A stretch of DNA of 64,000 nucleotides from the NCBI GenBank assembly GCA_902801485.1, contig CADCIP010000007.1, forward strand, positions 1 through 64,000, read 5' to 3'. The notes under the pieces were generated by a model. It did no database searches. It had not been told where the DNA came from and saw only the letters and a program-made list of their open reading frames with translations. Made by a program: the position numbers and the translations under genes. The first letter of the stretch is position 1; every line of letters starts with the position of its first letter. The stretch comes from an uncultured Bacteroidales bacterium. GTDB taxonomy: Bacteria; Bacteroidota; Bacteroidia; Bacteroidales; Bacteroidaceae. Shown here in pieces: positions 40,888-51,477 of this stretch.

Positions 40888-43392
40888 TCATTTTTTATTC
40901 ATCAGCACTTTCATCCAATAACCGCCTATTACCGAACGGGCCTTGAAACCTGTCATTCTACCCGTTTTGGTATCGTGCCAGTCAGAAATGGGAACACGGC
41001 TTTCTGTCTCGTTAATGTACTTGTACAGTGGATCTACGAATTTCTGGAAATCCTTATCTGTCTGAGCCATCGCAGCTGTCCACATAATCCAGTCGCTCTT
41101 GGTATAATCCTTACGGCAGTCAAGTGGCAAGCCAAACTCATTCTGCTTTGTCAGGTAGTATTTGATTTCTGTCTGCATGGCATTATTGGGAATGATACCT
41201 GTATTCCACAGCTTGTCCCATACCATGTTATACTTCTGGCTCCATGTTTCAGCACCGGCACCGTATGCCAATTCGTAGTGGTCCTTCACCTTGGTTTCCT
41301 TCTCCCATGCAGCCGCCATTTCCTTTGCCTTGGCGTTGTACTTTTCGTACACATCGTTCAAGCCCTTCATTTTGGCTATTTCGGCATAGCCGGCTACACC
41401 CATGATAGCTTTAATGGCCAGATTACAGTTGCCTGCCCAATGACCGGCAAAGTCATCGGTACAAAGCTGGTTGGCAGGATGCAGACCGTTCTCTACCAGA
41501 TAGTCAGCCCATGTGGTGATGATTTGCCAGTACTTATTTATATATAATGTATTGCCTTCCTGCTTACAGATCTGTGCGGCAAGGGTTATCATGTTTCCAG
41601 CTTCTTCCAGAGGCATGTCGCCACCATAAACCTGATGGTTAGCCTTGGGATATTGGCCAAGGTCATGAGCTGCAAACGGCTTAGTCCAGCGGCCTGTATA
41701 ACTGTATTCAAAGATGGAGGTCATCATACCCTTCTGCAACTCGGGGTTGTAGCACAAGTACAAAGGCGCCTCGGGATAAGTCAGGTCAACGGTGTTCACA
41801 CAACCATTGGAATTGTTCTCCTTAGAGAAGAAGAGCACATTGCCGTCGCAGTCCTTAAAGAGTTTGTGAGCAGCGTTTACATGACGGTAAGAACCGCTCA
41901 GAATCTCAGCATACTTCACGCCTCCAGCAGCCAGCGCATCATCATAGATGGTCTTGTCCATCTGACGGCAACGCTGCATGATACTCATATAGTTGTTTGC
42001 CATACGGTCGAACATATCATAGATGCTTACGTTGCCATCATGAGCCCAATAGCCCTTGTATCGCTTGTAGAAGTATTCGATGTCCCATATCTCGTCATAC
42101 CCGATCATAGCAAAGCTGCTGCCTTGTGTAGTCGAACCGAAATCATGCACATAAGCCAATGTAGGCAATGAGACTTGCTTCTGACAAACTACCTCGCGCT
42201 CACCGCGTGGCAGACGGCCGTCAGCTAAGAACTGTGTCTTTATATCGTTATCCGAAGCTAAGGAGAGTCGTCCGTTTACGCCTGAAAGATATAAGTAGCC
42301 CCAGTCAATGCAGATACCATCGCCCGTCTTGGCAAGAATAGGCTGTTCTATGGTTCCCGCCTTCAGATACTGTTTGCCATTCTCAAAAACCCTGTTTGAT
42401 ATGGTAGGCTGATGTACCTTGTTCACAGCCATCTGAGGTGTGGTAGAGACATAGAACTGCACATTGTGCTTCTGACCGTCCGTTGAACGCACCTGATAAG
42501 AGATATAGTTGATAGGAGCAGAAAGCAGGTCGTAATCGTCGATGATATGGGGAGCTGTGAACACCACATCCAACTCCACAGGACCGCAGCTGAATGTATA
42601 ATAAGTGTTGCATGCCAGCACATCCACACTCTTTTGCTGAGCCGTCTTGATACTTCCGTTACCCTTGGCAATGTTACGGAACACGCCAAAGTCAACAAGG
42701 GCACCACCCGTCTTATTATAACAATGTACGGCAAACACGTTCTTGCCTTGCTTCAGCAAGTCGCGCTTCTCACCGTCCAGACGAACCACAACGCCATCCA
42801 CATAATCCATAATACCTGTAGCGGCTTTCTTACCGTTGATATAGATTTCGCAGGCATCGTCGTGCGAGAAGATAAGGTAAAGGTCGCCTTCGAGCTGACT
42901 GGAAGTCAACTCCACAGTTCGGCGCACCCAAATATGGTCGTCCTCCTTAGTCCAGGGAGTGCGGATATTATCGTAGTTATCGGAACCGAAGGCACCCTTG
43001 CCTGTTTTCCATGCAGAAGCATTAAAGTCGGGCATTTCCCATCCGTCTGCAGGTTTCTGGCTGGTATATTGGGCTTCCCACTCTGCCTCGTTCGACATAG
43101 GAATAACACTCTCCATTAATGTTCTCTGCGCAGCACCCATCCAGCGATAAGTGGTGCCATCAACACGCAACAGACCCTCTAAAGGCTTTTCATCATTTGT
43201 CCAATGGCGGGTTGATCCGTCGGTAAGATTATCGTACGGACTCCAAACGGAGAAATAAGGATCACTTACTATCAGCGGTACGCTGGGCAGACGCAAGTCG
43301 GTCTGCTTGTAGGGTTTGAACATCTCGGCATTTTGGGCCCACCCCATCATGCATACTGCAGCAAGGGCAATGGTTAGAATAGTTTTCTTCAT
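40888..43392 (-). CDS. Secreted glutaminase-family protein (DUF4964/DUF4965/DUF1793 architecture)
   Basis: The 834-residue protein has a signal peptide (MKKTILTIALAAVCMMGWA). The N-terminal DUF4964-like part (LRLPSVPLIVSDPYFSVWSP) is followed by a jelly-roll-like segment at about residues 98-235 (FNASAWKTGKGAFG, HIWVRRTVEL, INGKKA). The DUF5127/DUF4965/DUF1793 regions come next (IGYDEIWDIEYFYKRYKGYW; TDDFAGHWAGNCNLAIKAI; DWIMWTAAMA). Fungal members are called glutaminase A, but the (alpha/alpha)6-like C-terminal half also resembles glycosidases, so the substrate is open. An aldo/keto reductase gene ends six bases upstream, giving a two-gene operon. Confidence 0.75.
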   Translation of the reverse strand: MKKTILTIALAAVCMMGWAQNAEMFKPYKQTDLRLPSVPLIVSDPYFSVWSPYDNLTDGSTRHWTNDEKPLEGLLRVDGTTYRWMGAAQRTLMESVIPMSNEAEWEAQYTSQKPADGWEMPDFNASAWKTGKGAFGSDNYDNIRTPWTKEDDHIWVRRTVELTSSQLEGDLYLIFSHDDACEIYINGKKAATGIMDYVDGVVVRLDGEKRDLLKQGKNVFAVHCYNKTGGALVDFGVFRNIAKGNGSIKTAQQKSVDVLACNTYYTFSCGPVELDVVFTAPHIIDDYDLLSAPINYISYQVRSTDGQKHNVQFYVSTTPQMAVNKVHQPTISNRVFENGKQYLKAGTIEQPILAKTGDGICIDWGYLYLSGVNGRLSLASDNDIKTQFLADGRLPRGEREVVCQKQVSLPTLAYVHDFGSTTQGSSFAMIGYDEIWDIEYFYKRYKGYWAHDGNVSIYDMFDRMANNYMSIMQRCRQMDKTIYDDALAAGGVKYAEILSGSYRHVNAAHKLFKDCDGNVLFFSKENNSNGCVNTVDLTYPEAPLYLCYNPELQKGMMTSIFEYSYTGRWTKPFAAHDLGQYPKANHQVYGGDMPLEEAGNMITLAAQICKQEGNTLYINKYWQIITTWADYLVENGLHPANQLCTDDFAGHWAGNCNLAIKAIMGVAGYAEIAKMKGLNDVYEKYNAKAKEMAAAWEKETKVKDHYELAYGAGAETWSQKYNMVWDKLWNTGIIPNNAMQTEIKYYLTKQNEFGLPLDCRKDYTKSDWIMWTAAMAQTDKDFQKFVDPLYKYINETESRVPISDWHDTKTGRMTGFKARSVIGGYWMKVLMNKK

Positions 43393-43398
43393 CTTGTT

Positions 43399-44355
43399 TT
43401 ATTGGGTTAATTTGTTAATTTGTTGTATCTCTTCATTGGTAAAGGAAGCCGACTCGGTAGCTTTGAGATTCTTTCTCAGCTGCTCTGGCGAACTGGCACC
43501 CACTAACACACTTGTTACACCCTTCTGATGCAGAATCCAGGACAGAGCCATAGTAGCCAAGTTCTCGCCTCGCTGCTCAGCTATGTCATTCAGGGCTCTC
43601 AGTTGGGCCAATCGTTCCGGGGTCAGGTCGTCAGCCTTCAGGAAACGCGGGTCGTGGGCTATTCGGCTGTCTTCTGGAATACCATTCAGGTAACGGTCAG
43701 TAAGCAGACCTTGTGCCAAAGGCGAGAAAGAGATAAACCCTACTCCATCGTCCTGGCATTGTTTCAGGATTCCCTCTTGCAAAGGAGCCTGATCCAGCAG
43801 GTTCAGCCTTCCCTGATAGATAAGACAGGGCACATCATGCTGACGCAGATAATGGTATCCGAATTGCGCAGCCTCCAACGGCCACCGGCTCAGACCTATA
43901 TACAAAGCCTTTCCTTGGCGCACCACATCAACCAGCGTCTGCAGTGTCTCCTCAAGGGGTGTTTCGGGGTCGTACCGATGACAATAGAACAGGTCAACAT
44001 ACTCCAGATTCATTCGCTTCAGGCTTTGGTTCAGGCTGGCCATCAGGTGTTTCCTTGATGCCCACGAGCCATAAGGGCCCTCCCACATATCGTATGCAGC
44101 CTTGGTGGAGATGAACAGTTCATCGCGATGCATACAGAGGTCACCACGCATCAGACTGCCCATAAAAGATTCGGCAGCACCAGGCTCAGGTCCGTAGTTG
44201 TTGGCAAGGTCAAAGTGCACAATTCCGCATTCGAAAGCTGTCAAAGCAATATCCCTCGATGTCTCGTATGGTGTCAGGCAGCCGAAATTATGCCACATGC
44301 CTAAACTGATTTCAGGCAAAAGCACACCGCTCCTTCCGCATCTTCTGTATTCCAT
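43399..44355 (-). CDS. Aldo/keto reductase
   Basis: The 318-residue NADPH-dependent (alpha/beta)8-barrel oxidoreductase shows the family tetrad: Asp in HFDLANNYG, Tyr in the same motif, Lys in ISTKAAYDMW and His in YCHRYDPETP. The sequence is close to the YghZ / L-glyceraldehyde-3-phosphate reductase group (ISLGMWHNFG, SFSPLAQGLLTDRYL). Substrate is uncertain. It is the first gene of an operon with the DUF4965 protein and is divergent from the GH43 gene. Confidence 0.9.
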   Translation of the reverse strand: MEYRRCGRSGVLLPEISLGMWHNFGCLTPYETSRDIALTAFECGIVHFDLANNYGPEPGAAESFMGSLMRGDLCMHRDELFISTKAAYDMWEGPYGSWASRKHLMASLNQSLKRMNLEYVDLFYCHRYDPETPLEETLQTLVDVVRQGKALYIGLSRWPLEAAQFGYHYLRQHDVPCLIYQGRLNLLDQAPLQEGILKQCQDDGVGFISFSPLAQGLLTDRYLNGIPEDSRIAHDPRFLKADDLTPERLAQLRALNDIAEQRGENLATMALSWILHQKGVTSVLVGASSPEQLRKNLKATESASFTNEEIQQINKLTQ

Positions 44356-44431
44356 TATTATGAAAGCTTGTAATTTGGGCGCGAAGATACAAAAAAAAAT
44401 CCATTTTCATATAGAATGGAAAGAAAAATCA

Positions 44432-44439
44432 TATATTTG
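44432..44439 (+). promoter_or_regulatory. -7 element of the GH43 gene
   Basis: TATATTTG lies 29 bases before ATG 44468. The preceding CCATTTTCATATAGAATGG is an imperfect palindrome that could be an operator. Confidence 0.55.
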
Positions 44440-44467
44440 CAGAAAGAGAGCCTAAAAAATATATAAT

Positions 44468-45979
44468 ATGAAGATTTTTGCCCTGTCAGCGCTGCTGGTC
44501 CTCGCACCCTTGCAGATATACGCTCAGACTGCTTGGGGAGACCAAGGCGACGGAACCTACGCGAACCCCGTACTGAATGCAGACTTCTCAGACCCCGACG
44601 TTATACGCGTGGGAAAGAAGTTCTATATGGTAGCATCCGATTTCCATTTCATGGGTATGCAAGTACTGGAATCAGACGATATGGTCAATTGGCGTTACAT
44701 CAGCCAGATTTACAACCGTATTGACGAGCCCGGTTGGAACGACAACGGGCATTACGGCGGCGGTTCATGGGCTCCGGCAATCCGTTACCACAACGGACGC
44801 TTCTACGTTTATTTCTGTACCCCCGACGAAGGGCTTTACATGACATCCTCCACCTCTGCCAGCGGGCCTTGGGAGCCTCTGCATTTGGTCAAGCGAGTGG
44901 GCAAATGGGAAGACCCTTGCCCTCTATGGGACGATGACGGACAAGCCTATTTAGGTCGTAGCCAACATGGAGCAGGTCCCATCATAGTACATAAGATGTC
45001 AGTCGATGGGCGTCAGTTGCTTGACGATGGCGTAACGGTCTATTCCGGCCCTGTAGCAGAGGGCACAAAATGGCTGAAACGTAATGGTTATTATTTCCTG
45101 ATTATTCCTGAAGGTGGCGTAGGTACTGGCTGGCAGACCGTTCTGCGTGCCACCAATATCTATGGTCCTTACGAGCGCCGTATTGTATTGGAACAAGGTA
45201 CCACAGACATCAACGGCCCTCATCAGGGAGCCTTGGTTGATGCGCCTGACGGCAGTTGGTGGTTCTATCATTTTCAAGACACGCCGGAACGGGGCCGTGT
45301 TGTACATCTTCAACCCGCACGCTGGTTGGACGAGTGGCCCTTGATGGGAGTGGACAAGGACGGAAACGGCATTGGGGAACCCGTCGCCTCTTGGAAGAAG
45401 CCCATCCCTTCTGCAGGACGTTCCCTTCCTCAGACCGACGATGACTTCTCAGGATCGCTGGGACTACAATGGCAATGGAATCACAACCCAAGGAACGATT
45501 CATGGAATCTGACTGAGCGCAAGGGCTTTCTTACCCTTCACGCCTTGCCGGCCGACAATCTTAAAGAATGTTATAACATGCTCACCCAGAAAGTGATGGG
45601 ATATGTAAGCGAAAGCACTACACTATTGGAAGTTCGTGGGAATTGCTTTGCCGGTCTGGCCTGTACGGGACAAGAGTTTCGTGGTATTGGCATTACGCCC
45701 CAAGGGATTTTTGTGGAGTCCGACGGGCAGCGTACGCTCATCAGGAAAGGACACTTCAAGAAGCTTTATCTGCGTATTCAGAACGATTGTCTCCAGCACA
45801 CTCATCAGTTCTTTTACAGCCAAGATGGCCGAACCTTCCTTCCTGCCGGAGAACCGTTCCAGATGCACAATGGGCATTGGAAAGGCATCCGCATAGGTCT
45901 CTTCTGTTATGGGCAGGAGGGTAAAGCCCAGTTTGACAACTTTTCTTACAAGGTTTTAGATTTCCCGTCTTCCAATTAA
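44468..45979 (+). CDS. Secreted GH43 family glycosidase (beta-xylosidase/arabinofuranosidase type)
   Basis: The 503-residue protein has a signal peptide (MKIFALSALLVLAPLQIYA). The five-bladed beta-propeller of GH43 has a general base aspartate in NADFSDPDVIRVG, the modulating aspartate in WEDPCPLWDDDG, and the acid glutamate in IIPEGGVGTGW. A C-terminal concanavalin-like GH43_C2 domain starts near residue 325 (DDDFSGSLGLQWQWNHNP). Such enzymes release xylose or arabinose from plant hemicellulose. It stands alone, with a promoter and a repeat-containing downstream gap. Confidence 0.92.
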   Translation: MKIFALSALLVLAPLQIYAQTAWGDQGDGTYANPVLNADFSDPDVIRVGKKFYMVASDFHFMGMQVLESDDMVNWRYISQIYNRIDEPGWNDNGHYGGGSWAPAIRYHNGRFYVYFCTPDEGLYMTSSTSASGPWEPLHLVKRVGKWEDPCPLWDDDGQAYLGRSQHGAGPIIVHKMSVDGRQLLDDGVTVYSGPVAEGTKWLKRNGYYFLIIPEGGVGTGWQTVLRATNIYGPYERRIVLEQGTTDINGPHQGALVDAPDGSWWFYHFQDTPERGRVVHLQPARWLDEWPLMGVDKDGNGIGEPVASWKKPIPSAGRSLPQTDDDFSGSLGLQWQWNHNPRNDSWNLTERKGFLTLHALPADNLKECYNMLTQKVMGYVSESTTLLEVRGNCFAGLACTGQEFRGIGITPQGIFVESDGQRTLIRKGHFKKLYLRIQNDCLQHTHQFFYSQDGRTFLPAGEPFQMHNGHWKGIRIGLFCYGQEGKAQFDNFSYKVLDFPSSN

Positions 45980-46098
45980 ACCATTTCTTTGCCAAACACA
46001 CATAGACAGCCTATGACGTATCGGCACAGACAAGAAAAACAGAGAAAACAACTCTTGACCCTTGACTCCATACTCTTGCCCATAGACCCTTGAAAAGT

Positions 46099-46140
46099 AA
46101 CGATAACCGATAACCACTCAACGATAACCAATAACCGCTC
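46099..46140 (+). repeat. 21-bp tandem duplication
   Basis: AACGATAACCGATAACCACTC is followed directly by AACGATAACCAATAACCGCTC. The 45980-46295 gap otherwise contains CTTGACTC/CCCTTGA words and the promoter of the next gene; no gene is seen in it. Confidence 0.8.
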
Positions 46141-46207
46141 AACCTGCCAAATAACCCATTATTTCAACACAATTTCGTAGAATTTCCTGAAATTAATGGT
46201 ACAAATT

Positions 46208-46237
46208 TTGTCAGTTTAGAAAAAAAGAATAAATTTG
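46208..46237 (+). promoter_or_regulatory. Promoter of the 1707-residue protein gene
   Basis: TTG (46208-46210) and TAAATTTG (46230-46237) are 19 bases apart. The leader is about 52 bases. Confidence 0.75.
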
Positions 46238-46295
46238 CACGATGAATGCGTATGCAGGATTTTTTTTATATAGCTAATACCAAAAACTAAACGAT

Positions 46296-49200
46296 ATGAA
46301 TCAAAAATTACTTTCTCTTGTGATGTTGTTTTTCCTGACTGTCAATATTGTCAGAGGTGATGACTTTATTGTTGAACGGGCTGTGAACCTGAGTCAGCTT
46401 GACTCCTGGGTGGATATAAGTCAGTTCCAGTGGCAGGAGATAGACCACAGCATTCAGGACAATCGGGAGGAGATGGATGCCTTAATCGATCTGTTCTATG
46501 ATCCTGCGCCTAAGGACACTGTGGGCTTCTACGACAAAATTTACCGGGCACGTGACAATCAGTATATTGTCCTGCGCCTTGACAAGGCTGAGGGCAAGCG
46601 TCCCTTCCATGTCAGTGTGACTACTATCAAAAGTACGACAGACCCTTCTCTGAATTCAACGAAGATGTATGCGTCCGATAACTATGTCTATATCATGCCA
46701 CCAATCGGCGAGACACAGTTGGAGGTGAAGATATGGCCGCAGGGTGAAGGCGTGGAGACAGCCAAAACCTTTACTTTCCACGGTCACAGCTACGGTTCGG
46801 AATCGGTTCGCACCGTGATGCTTGACAAGAGTCGCATCGTTGAGGGCAACTATGACTTGCAACTGATTTTCTACAACAGTGATACGCAGAAGAGTGACAC
46901 CAGCTACATAGAGAGTCTGCTTACCGACAAGCTCTACTCTTTTTACGACTATAAGGACGGTGACCTGGTTGAGGCTTACCTGCGTGTGAACAAGTTCAAG
47001 CGTATCAAACTGAAACATAACCTGTGGGCAAGGGATGCTGTTACGCATATCAATGACAACTCGGTAAATGTGGAGACAGGAACCAAGATGCCCTTCCTCC
47101 AGCATAAGCGTCTGGATGCGCCTAATCCTACCTATCTGGACTCGCGTCTGTTCTCGCATCATGATACTTTGTGGGTGAACCTATATCAGAACAATGAGCT
47201 TTCGTACGATGTGAATGGTCTTACGATGCATGCTGTGCTGGCCGACCTTGACAATCTTCCTATCGGCGATAAGCTGCTTGCGTGGGGCAAGGACTCGATA
47301 AGCAACCGCCTGTACATCCTTACCGACGGAGAGCCCTGCACCATAGAGTGCTACCGCAATGGCTTCTTGCCAAAGCTGTGCCTGTACCCGGGGTCATACG
47401 ACCATACAACAGGCATTATCAGCAGAGAGTCCGAAGAGATTGACATCTTCTTGGAGCCTTCTGAACCTATTACCAAACCGACTGTTACTTCGGCTATACT
47501 TTCCTCACTGAAGACCACCAATGATTGTCGTGGCGACTACTATGTAACTGAAATTCAGCAGGCGGACATTTTGCCTGTTCTACTTGCTGAGACTGTTAAT
47601 TATGATGAGTATGCCTCTCATTTGGATACCATGAAATATGCCAATAATGGCGAGTCCTATATGAGTTATGCGCAGATGGAGGTCGCCGTTGTGTCACCTA
47701 ACAACGATGATAAGGATAAGGATGTTATTACGCTGCAGAAAGACGAGAATGATGCCGAGAAGAATGATATTTTAAAGGATGTCCTGGACGGTGTTACCCG
47801 TTCGGTTCAGACGCCTTTATTTGACTACAAGTACTTTATTACCAACTTTGACCTGTGTGGGTATCTCGACATCAACACCTCGGGTCGTCCTGACGTTGCC
47901 TTCGACGGTACCATAATCAGGCAATTACCCATCTTAGAAAACACATTTATAGATCTTCAAGACCTATTCAAGACTACCCAAGAGGTCTCCAAGAAGCACT
48001 TGGAGGGCGATGAGGCCTCAAATCAGGGCGCCGGCTGGATATCAAATGTATTACCGGGCGGAGCTTCAAGCCTGAACGTCAGGATTCCGCTCAATCCGCC
48101 TTTCTATATGCGTTTTGGAGTGGATGTGGATTTCTTCAAGACCAAGAAACTGTCTATGTCTTATGCCCTGGGTGCAGGCATTTTCTACGATGCAATCAAA
48201 GGGAAAAGCAATCTTGATCCCGAAAGTGCAAAAGATTTATCGGTAACCATGAGCTCCAGCGGCGAGCTTAGCCCTGAAGTAGAAGACTTGTCTTCCGCAT
48301 TCAATCCTCCCAATGAAGACAAGAATAAGGCCAACAGCATTCTGAGCAAGACTCTCACCTCTAGTGCTTATGTAGAGATGTACAAGAAGTACAGTCTTCC
48401 GCTGTCCCTGTTCAAATTCAAGGCTTCGACATGGGGGCAGTATCTGTTGGGACTTAACTACGTTGACGAAGTGGGCGTACGTGCCGAGCTCAATGCAACG
48501 GCTGGCATGAGCCTGGATTTCCTAGAGATGGCTGCCAATCTGGGAAATGCAAACGGTGGCGGAGCCGACTGGGTCAAGGATTTGTCTAAATTCTATAGCG
48601 GCACTGCGGGCAAGATCTTCAAACAGTTCATCTCGCCTCTGCAGTTGTCAATAGGTGCAGGTGTGTCGCTCAATGTAAATAGCGGACTCTTTTCTTTCTA
48701 TAACACCAAAGGAGACATTGAACCGTGGAAGAACCACATGCTTGCCTTCAAGTTCTTCGGTACGGCCTATGTTAAGGGACAGGCCAGAGCCAAGCTTGAC
48801 GTGGGTGTCGCATCGGCAGAGGCTGGTGTTGAGACTGGTGCGGGCATCAACTTCAAGTATGCGGGAGGAAGCCGTCTTGACTTCCGCAATGACTTCTCGG
48901 GAAGTGCCTACAGCTGGTTTGGCGGCTTAGGTGTTTACTACAAGCTGAAGGCCTTCGGATGGAGCAAGCGCGGTTCCAAGGAACTGGGACGTACCACGGT
49001 ACAGCAACGCCTTATCACTCCGAAGGACTTCGAGAACCCCTTTCACAAGAACTTTGTTTATTACCTGAGTGATGACGCGGATCCGGATGCTGCCCCGACC
49101 AACAAAGTAATCAGAAGGGCCAACCCCGAACTGCCTGGCGAATTTGTTACCAGCCGCGCTGACTTTAACGAACCCATAAAGTTCCTTGCCGGAGGCGACA

Positions 49201-51419
49201 GCATAGTATATCAGGGAAACTCAGCGAACCCTAACGACTACACCGTCGAGGTCGCACCTACGGGCAACCCCATTTACCTGTCTGACTGGCAACTGGGCGG
49301 ATGTACCAGCTACGATGCAGCCTCTATCCCGAACCTGGATTTGGTTCTGCTGGAGCAGGCTACGGATAGGATTGCGCAGGAAGACCTTGATGACAGCCTT
49401 CATCTGGACGAGACGGTAAAGCGTGCTAGCAAGGTATATGGCATATACTACACCAAGAAACTGCCTGATACCAAGTGGTACAGCCCCAAGCCTGTGTATA
49501 GCTCTTCCGAAACTACTTCCTTTAATCCGCGCGTGGCATTGGCAGATGACGGTACGGGTGTAGGTATCTGGCAGGAAGGACTCCTGGAGAAGGGCAGCTG
49601 GGTGGCTCCCGGGGATACGGTCCAGATTTCAGACCTTGTCATGAACGGGCAGCTGATGATGTCGCGCTTTGATGGTAACGAAACATGGTCCGACCCCATA
49701 CCGCTGATGAAACTCGACGAAAGCTGCGCACTGAAAGACTACCATATCACCTATGATGGTTCCACAGCATTCATCATAGCCAGAAAGGCATCAAGCGATG
49801 CAGATAATGTGAATATCTGTATGACTGTAGATGCTGCGGGCAATGTCACGATGCACGACATAGAGCAGACCGACCAGCTAATGCGTCTGCGCCGTGTGGG
49901 TGATAACAACGTTCTTGCCTGGGCTACTCCTACCGACACGCTCAGAAGCGGAACAAACTTCCGCGTAAAAAGCTATGGCATGGACGGCAAAGCAAAGGAT
50001 GGCATCAACACCTCTGTTATACTTAATAATGTCAATGCAGAAGATTTCCGCATCGTTCCTGACTTGGAAGCCAAGTCCCTTAACAATGTTGCTCTGCTAT
50101 GGCGTGATACGCCCATCTCCGGCGACAGTACCTATGTGCGTCTGATGACAGCCCGTCTTGTACCCAATAAGGACGGCAGCTTCGGCATCGGCACACCTAT
50201 GACTGCTGTACGGCTGACAAATGCCAACAGCATTTACGGCTTCGACGGATATATGAAGGACGAGAAGATTCAGGTCTGCTATGTTGCCGTTGACAGCATG
50301 GGTAACTCCCAGATCAACAAGACTGCAACCTATTTCGGCAATGCCTTCAACTATACCGTTCAGTTTGCAACTGAGAACAATCAGGGTTTCCAGAGCTGCA
50401 AGGACGAGATAACATTACTCGTCACTGTTAATAACTACGGCACATCCACCATCAACGAGTGCGTGCTGAGTATTGACGGCATTGACCAGCAGTTCCCGCT
50501 TAACATGGTTGTACCTGCAGGCTCCAGCTACAAGGAGCGTGTCACTATACCTTATTTATTAGGTACAGGTGTGAACACTACCATGTTTGTGAAGTACGAT
50601 GATGTGCTAGGCATTCAGGAAAAGAGCTATGCACGCTACATGGCACGCAGAGCAGCACGTCTTGTTGGCAGTAAAGCAAGCAACAAGGAGGATGCCATAT
50701 ACGAGCAGCGTACAGCCAAGTTCTATCCCTATACCCCGCAGTTCGAATGCTTCGTCGCAGGACAACACGTTGACAAGAATGGCAACAACCGCGTCACGAT
50801 ATGCGTGCGAAACTACACTCGTCGCGGCCTGAACGATCCCTTTGTCGTCATCGTAGGTTTGAAGGAGAAATCTTACAGTTCCTTTGTGTACGACAAAACA
50901 GATGTCAGACACAGCAAGTACGAGACCAAGACACTGTCACCCGTTGGGTTACCTTCCATTCTCACCAGCTTTGCTATGCATGACTATGGTAGCTATCGTG
51001 CCGGATATGTCACGATAACAGTTCCTGAGGTCACCGAAAAGGAAGAGCTGTATGTTGGCGCAACACTGGTTTACAATGACCCTGAAACGGGCGAGTGCAG
51101 AAGGGTGAATCCAAAAACCTACTCAGGCAGCAACAACAGCGGCGTGGTAACGCTATATCCGTCATCAGAACCAACAGCTGTGAAGAAGATATACAACAAC
51201 GACGATGAAGGAACCCACATGCGCGTCAGCCAACAAGGTAGCAACCTGACAGTAACAGGTGTCACCCCACGGCAGCAGGTACGTCTGTATCAGGCCAACG
51301 GTGCTATCGTAGCCCGCAGACAGGCTGACGAGAACGGCAAAGTTACATTCCTTACACCTATGGGTAATGGCGTAGGCCTTATATCTTCTGACAATGAAAC
51401 AGTGAAGTTCGTCTATTGA
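46296..51419 (+). CDS. Very large secreted protein of unknown function (1707 residues)
   Basis: I do not recognise the family. A signal peptide (MNQKLLSLVMLFFLTVNIVRG) is followed by a long beta-rich region. A middle part (about 580-900) has alternating hydrophobic strands and glycine-rich turns (NPPFYMRFGVDVDFF, LSMSYALGAGIFYDA, GRTTVQQRLITPKDFENPFHKNFVYYLSDDADPD in part). A beta-propeller-like part follows (ADDGTGVGIWQEG, NNVALLWRDT). A CARDB/Ig-like domain spans about 1350-1470 (DEITLLVTVNNYGTSTINE), and a sorting-like end (TVTGVTPRQQVRLYQANGAIV) closes it. No catalytic motif is evident. It probably acts at the cell surface. The 788-residue GLUG protein follows 58 bases downstream with no promoter seen. 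Confidence 0.6.
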   Translation: MNQKLLSLVMLFFLTVNIVRGDDFIVERAVNLSQLDSWVDISQFQWQEIDHSIQDNREEMDALIDLFYDPAPKDTVGFYDKIYRARDNQYIVLRLDKAEGKRPFHVSVTTIKSTTDPSLNSTKMYASDNYVYIMPPIGETQLEVKIWPQGEGVETAKTFTFHGHSYGSESVRTVMLDKSRIVEGNYDLQLIFYNSDTQKSDTSYIESLLTDKLYSFYDYKDGDLVEAYLRVNKFKRIKLKHNLWARDAVTHINDNSVNVETGTKMPFLQHKRLDAPNPTYLDSRLFSHHDTLWVNLYQNNELSYDVNGLTMHAVLADLDNLPIGDKLLAWGKDSISNRLYILTDGEPCTIECYRNGFLPKLCLYPGSYDHTTGIISRESEEIDIFLEPSEPITKPTVTSAILSSLKTTNDCRGDYYVTEIQQADILPVLLAETVNYDEYASHLDTMKYANNGESYMSYAQMEVAVVSPNNDDKDKDVITLQKDENDAEKNDILKDVLDGVTRSVQTPLFDYKYFITNFDLCGYLDINTSGRPDVAFDGTIIRQLPILENTFIDLQDLFKTTQEVSKKHLEGDEASNQGAGWISNVLPGGASSLNVRIPLNPPFYMRFGVDVDFFKTKKLSMSYALGAGIFYDAIKGKSNLDPESAKDLSVTMSSSGELSPEVEDLSSAFNPPNEDKNKANSILSKTLTSSAYVEMYKKYSLPLSLFKFKASTWGQYLLGLNYVDEVGVRAELNATAGMSLDFLEMAANLGNANGGGADWVKDLSKFYSGTAGKIFKQFISPLQLSIGAGVSLNVNSGLFSFYNTKGDIEPWKNHMLAFKFFGTAYVKGQARAKLDVGVASAEAGVETGAGINFKYAGGSRLDFRNDFSGSAYSWFGGLGVYYKLKAFGWSKRGSKELGRTTVQQRLITPKDFENPFHKNFVYYLSDDADPDAAPTNKVIRRANPELPGEFVTSRADFNEPIKFLAGGDSIVYQGNSANPNDYTVEVAPTGNPIYLSDWQLGGCTSYDAASIPNLDLVLLEQATDRIAQEDLDDSLHLDETVKRASKVYGIYYTKKLPDTKWYSPKPVYSSSETTSFNPRVALADDGTGVGIWQEGLLEKGSWVAPGDTVQISDLVMNGQLMMSRFDGNETWSDPIPLMKLDESCALKDYHITYDGSTAFIIARKASSDADNVNICMTVDAAGNVTMHDIEQTDQLMRLRRVGDNNVLAWATPTDTLRSGTNFRVKSYGMDGKAKDGINTSVILNNVNAEDFRIVPDLEAKSLNNVALLWRDTPISGDSTYVRLMTARLVPNKDGSFGIGTPMTAVRLTNANSIYGFDGYMKDEKIQVCYVAVDSMGNSQINKTATYFGNAFNYTVQFATENNQGFQSCKDEITLLVTVNNYGTSTINECVLSIDGIDQQFPLNMVVPAGSSYKERVTIPYLLGTGVNTTMFVKYDDVLGIQEKSYARYMARRAARLVGSKASNKEDAIYEQRTAKFYPYTPQFECFVAGQHVDKNGNNRVTICVRNYTRRGLNDPFVVIVGLKEKSYSSFVYDKTDVRHSKYETKTLSPVGLPSILTSFAMHDYGSYRAGYVTITVPEVTEKEELYVGATLVYNDPETGECRRVNPKTYSGSNNSGVVTLYPSSEPTAVKKIYNNDDEGTHMRVSQQGSNLTVTGVTPRQQVRLYQANGAIVARRQADENGKVTFLTPMGNGVGLISSDNETVKFVY

Positions 51420-51477
51420 GATTAATACGAGTAAGAGTTTAAGTAGTTCAAAAAAACATTTAAGAAGTTCAAGAAAA

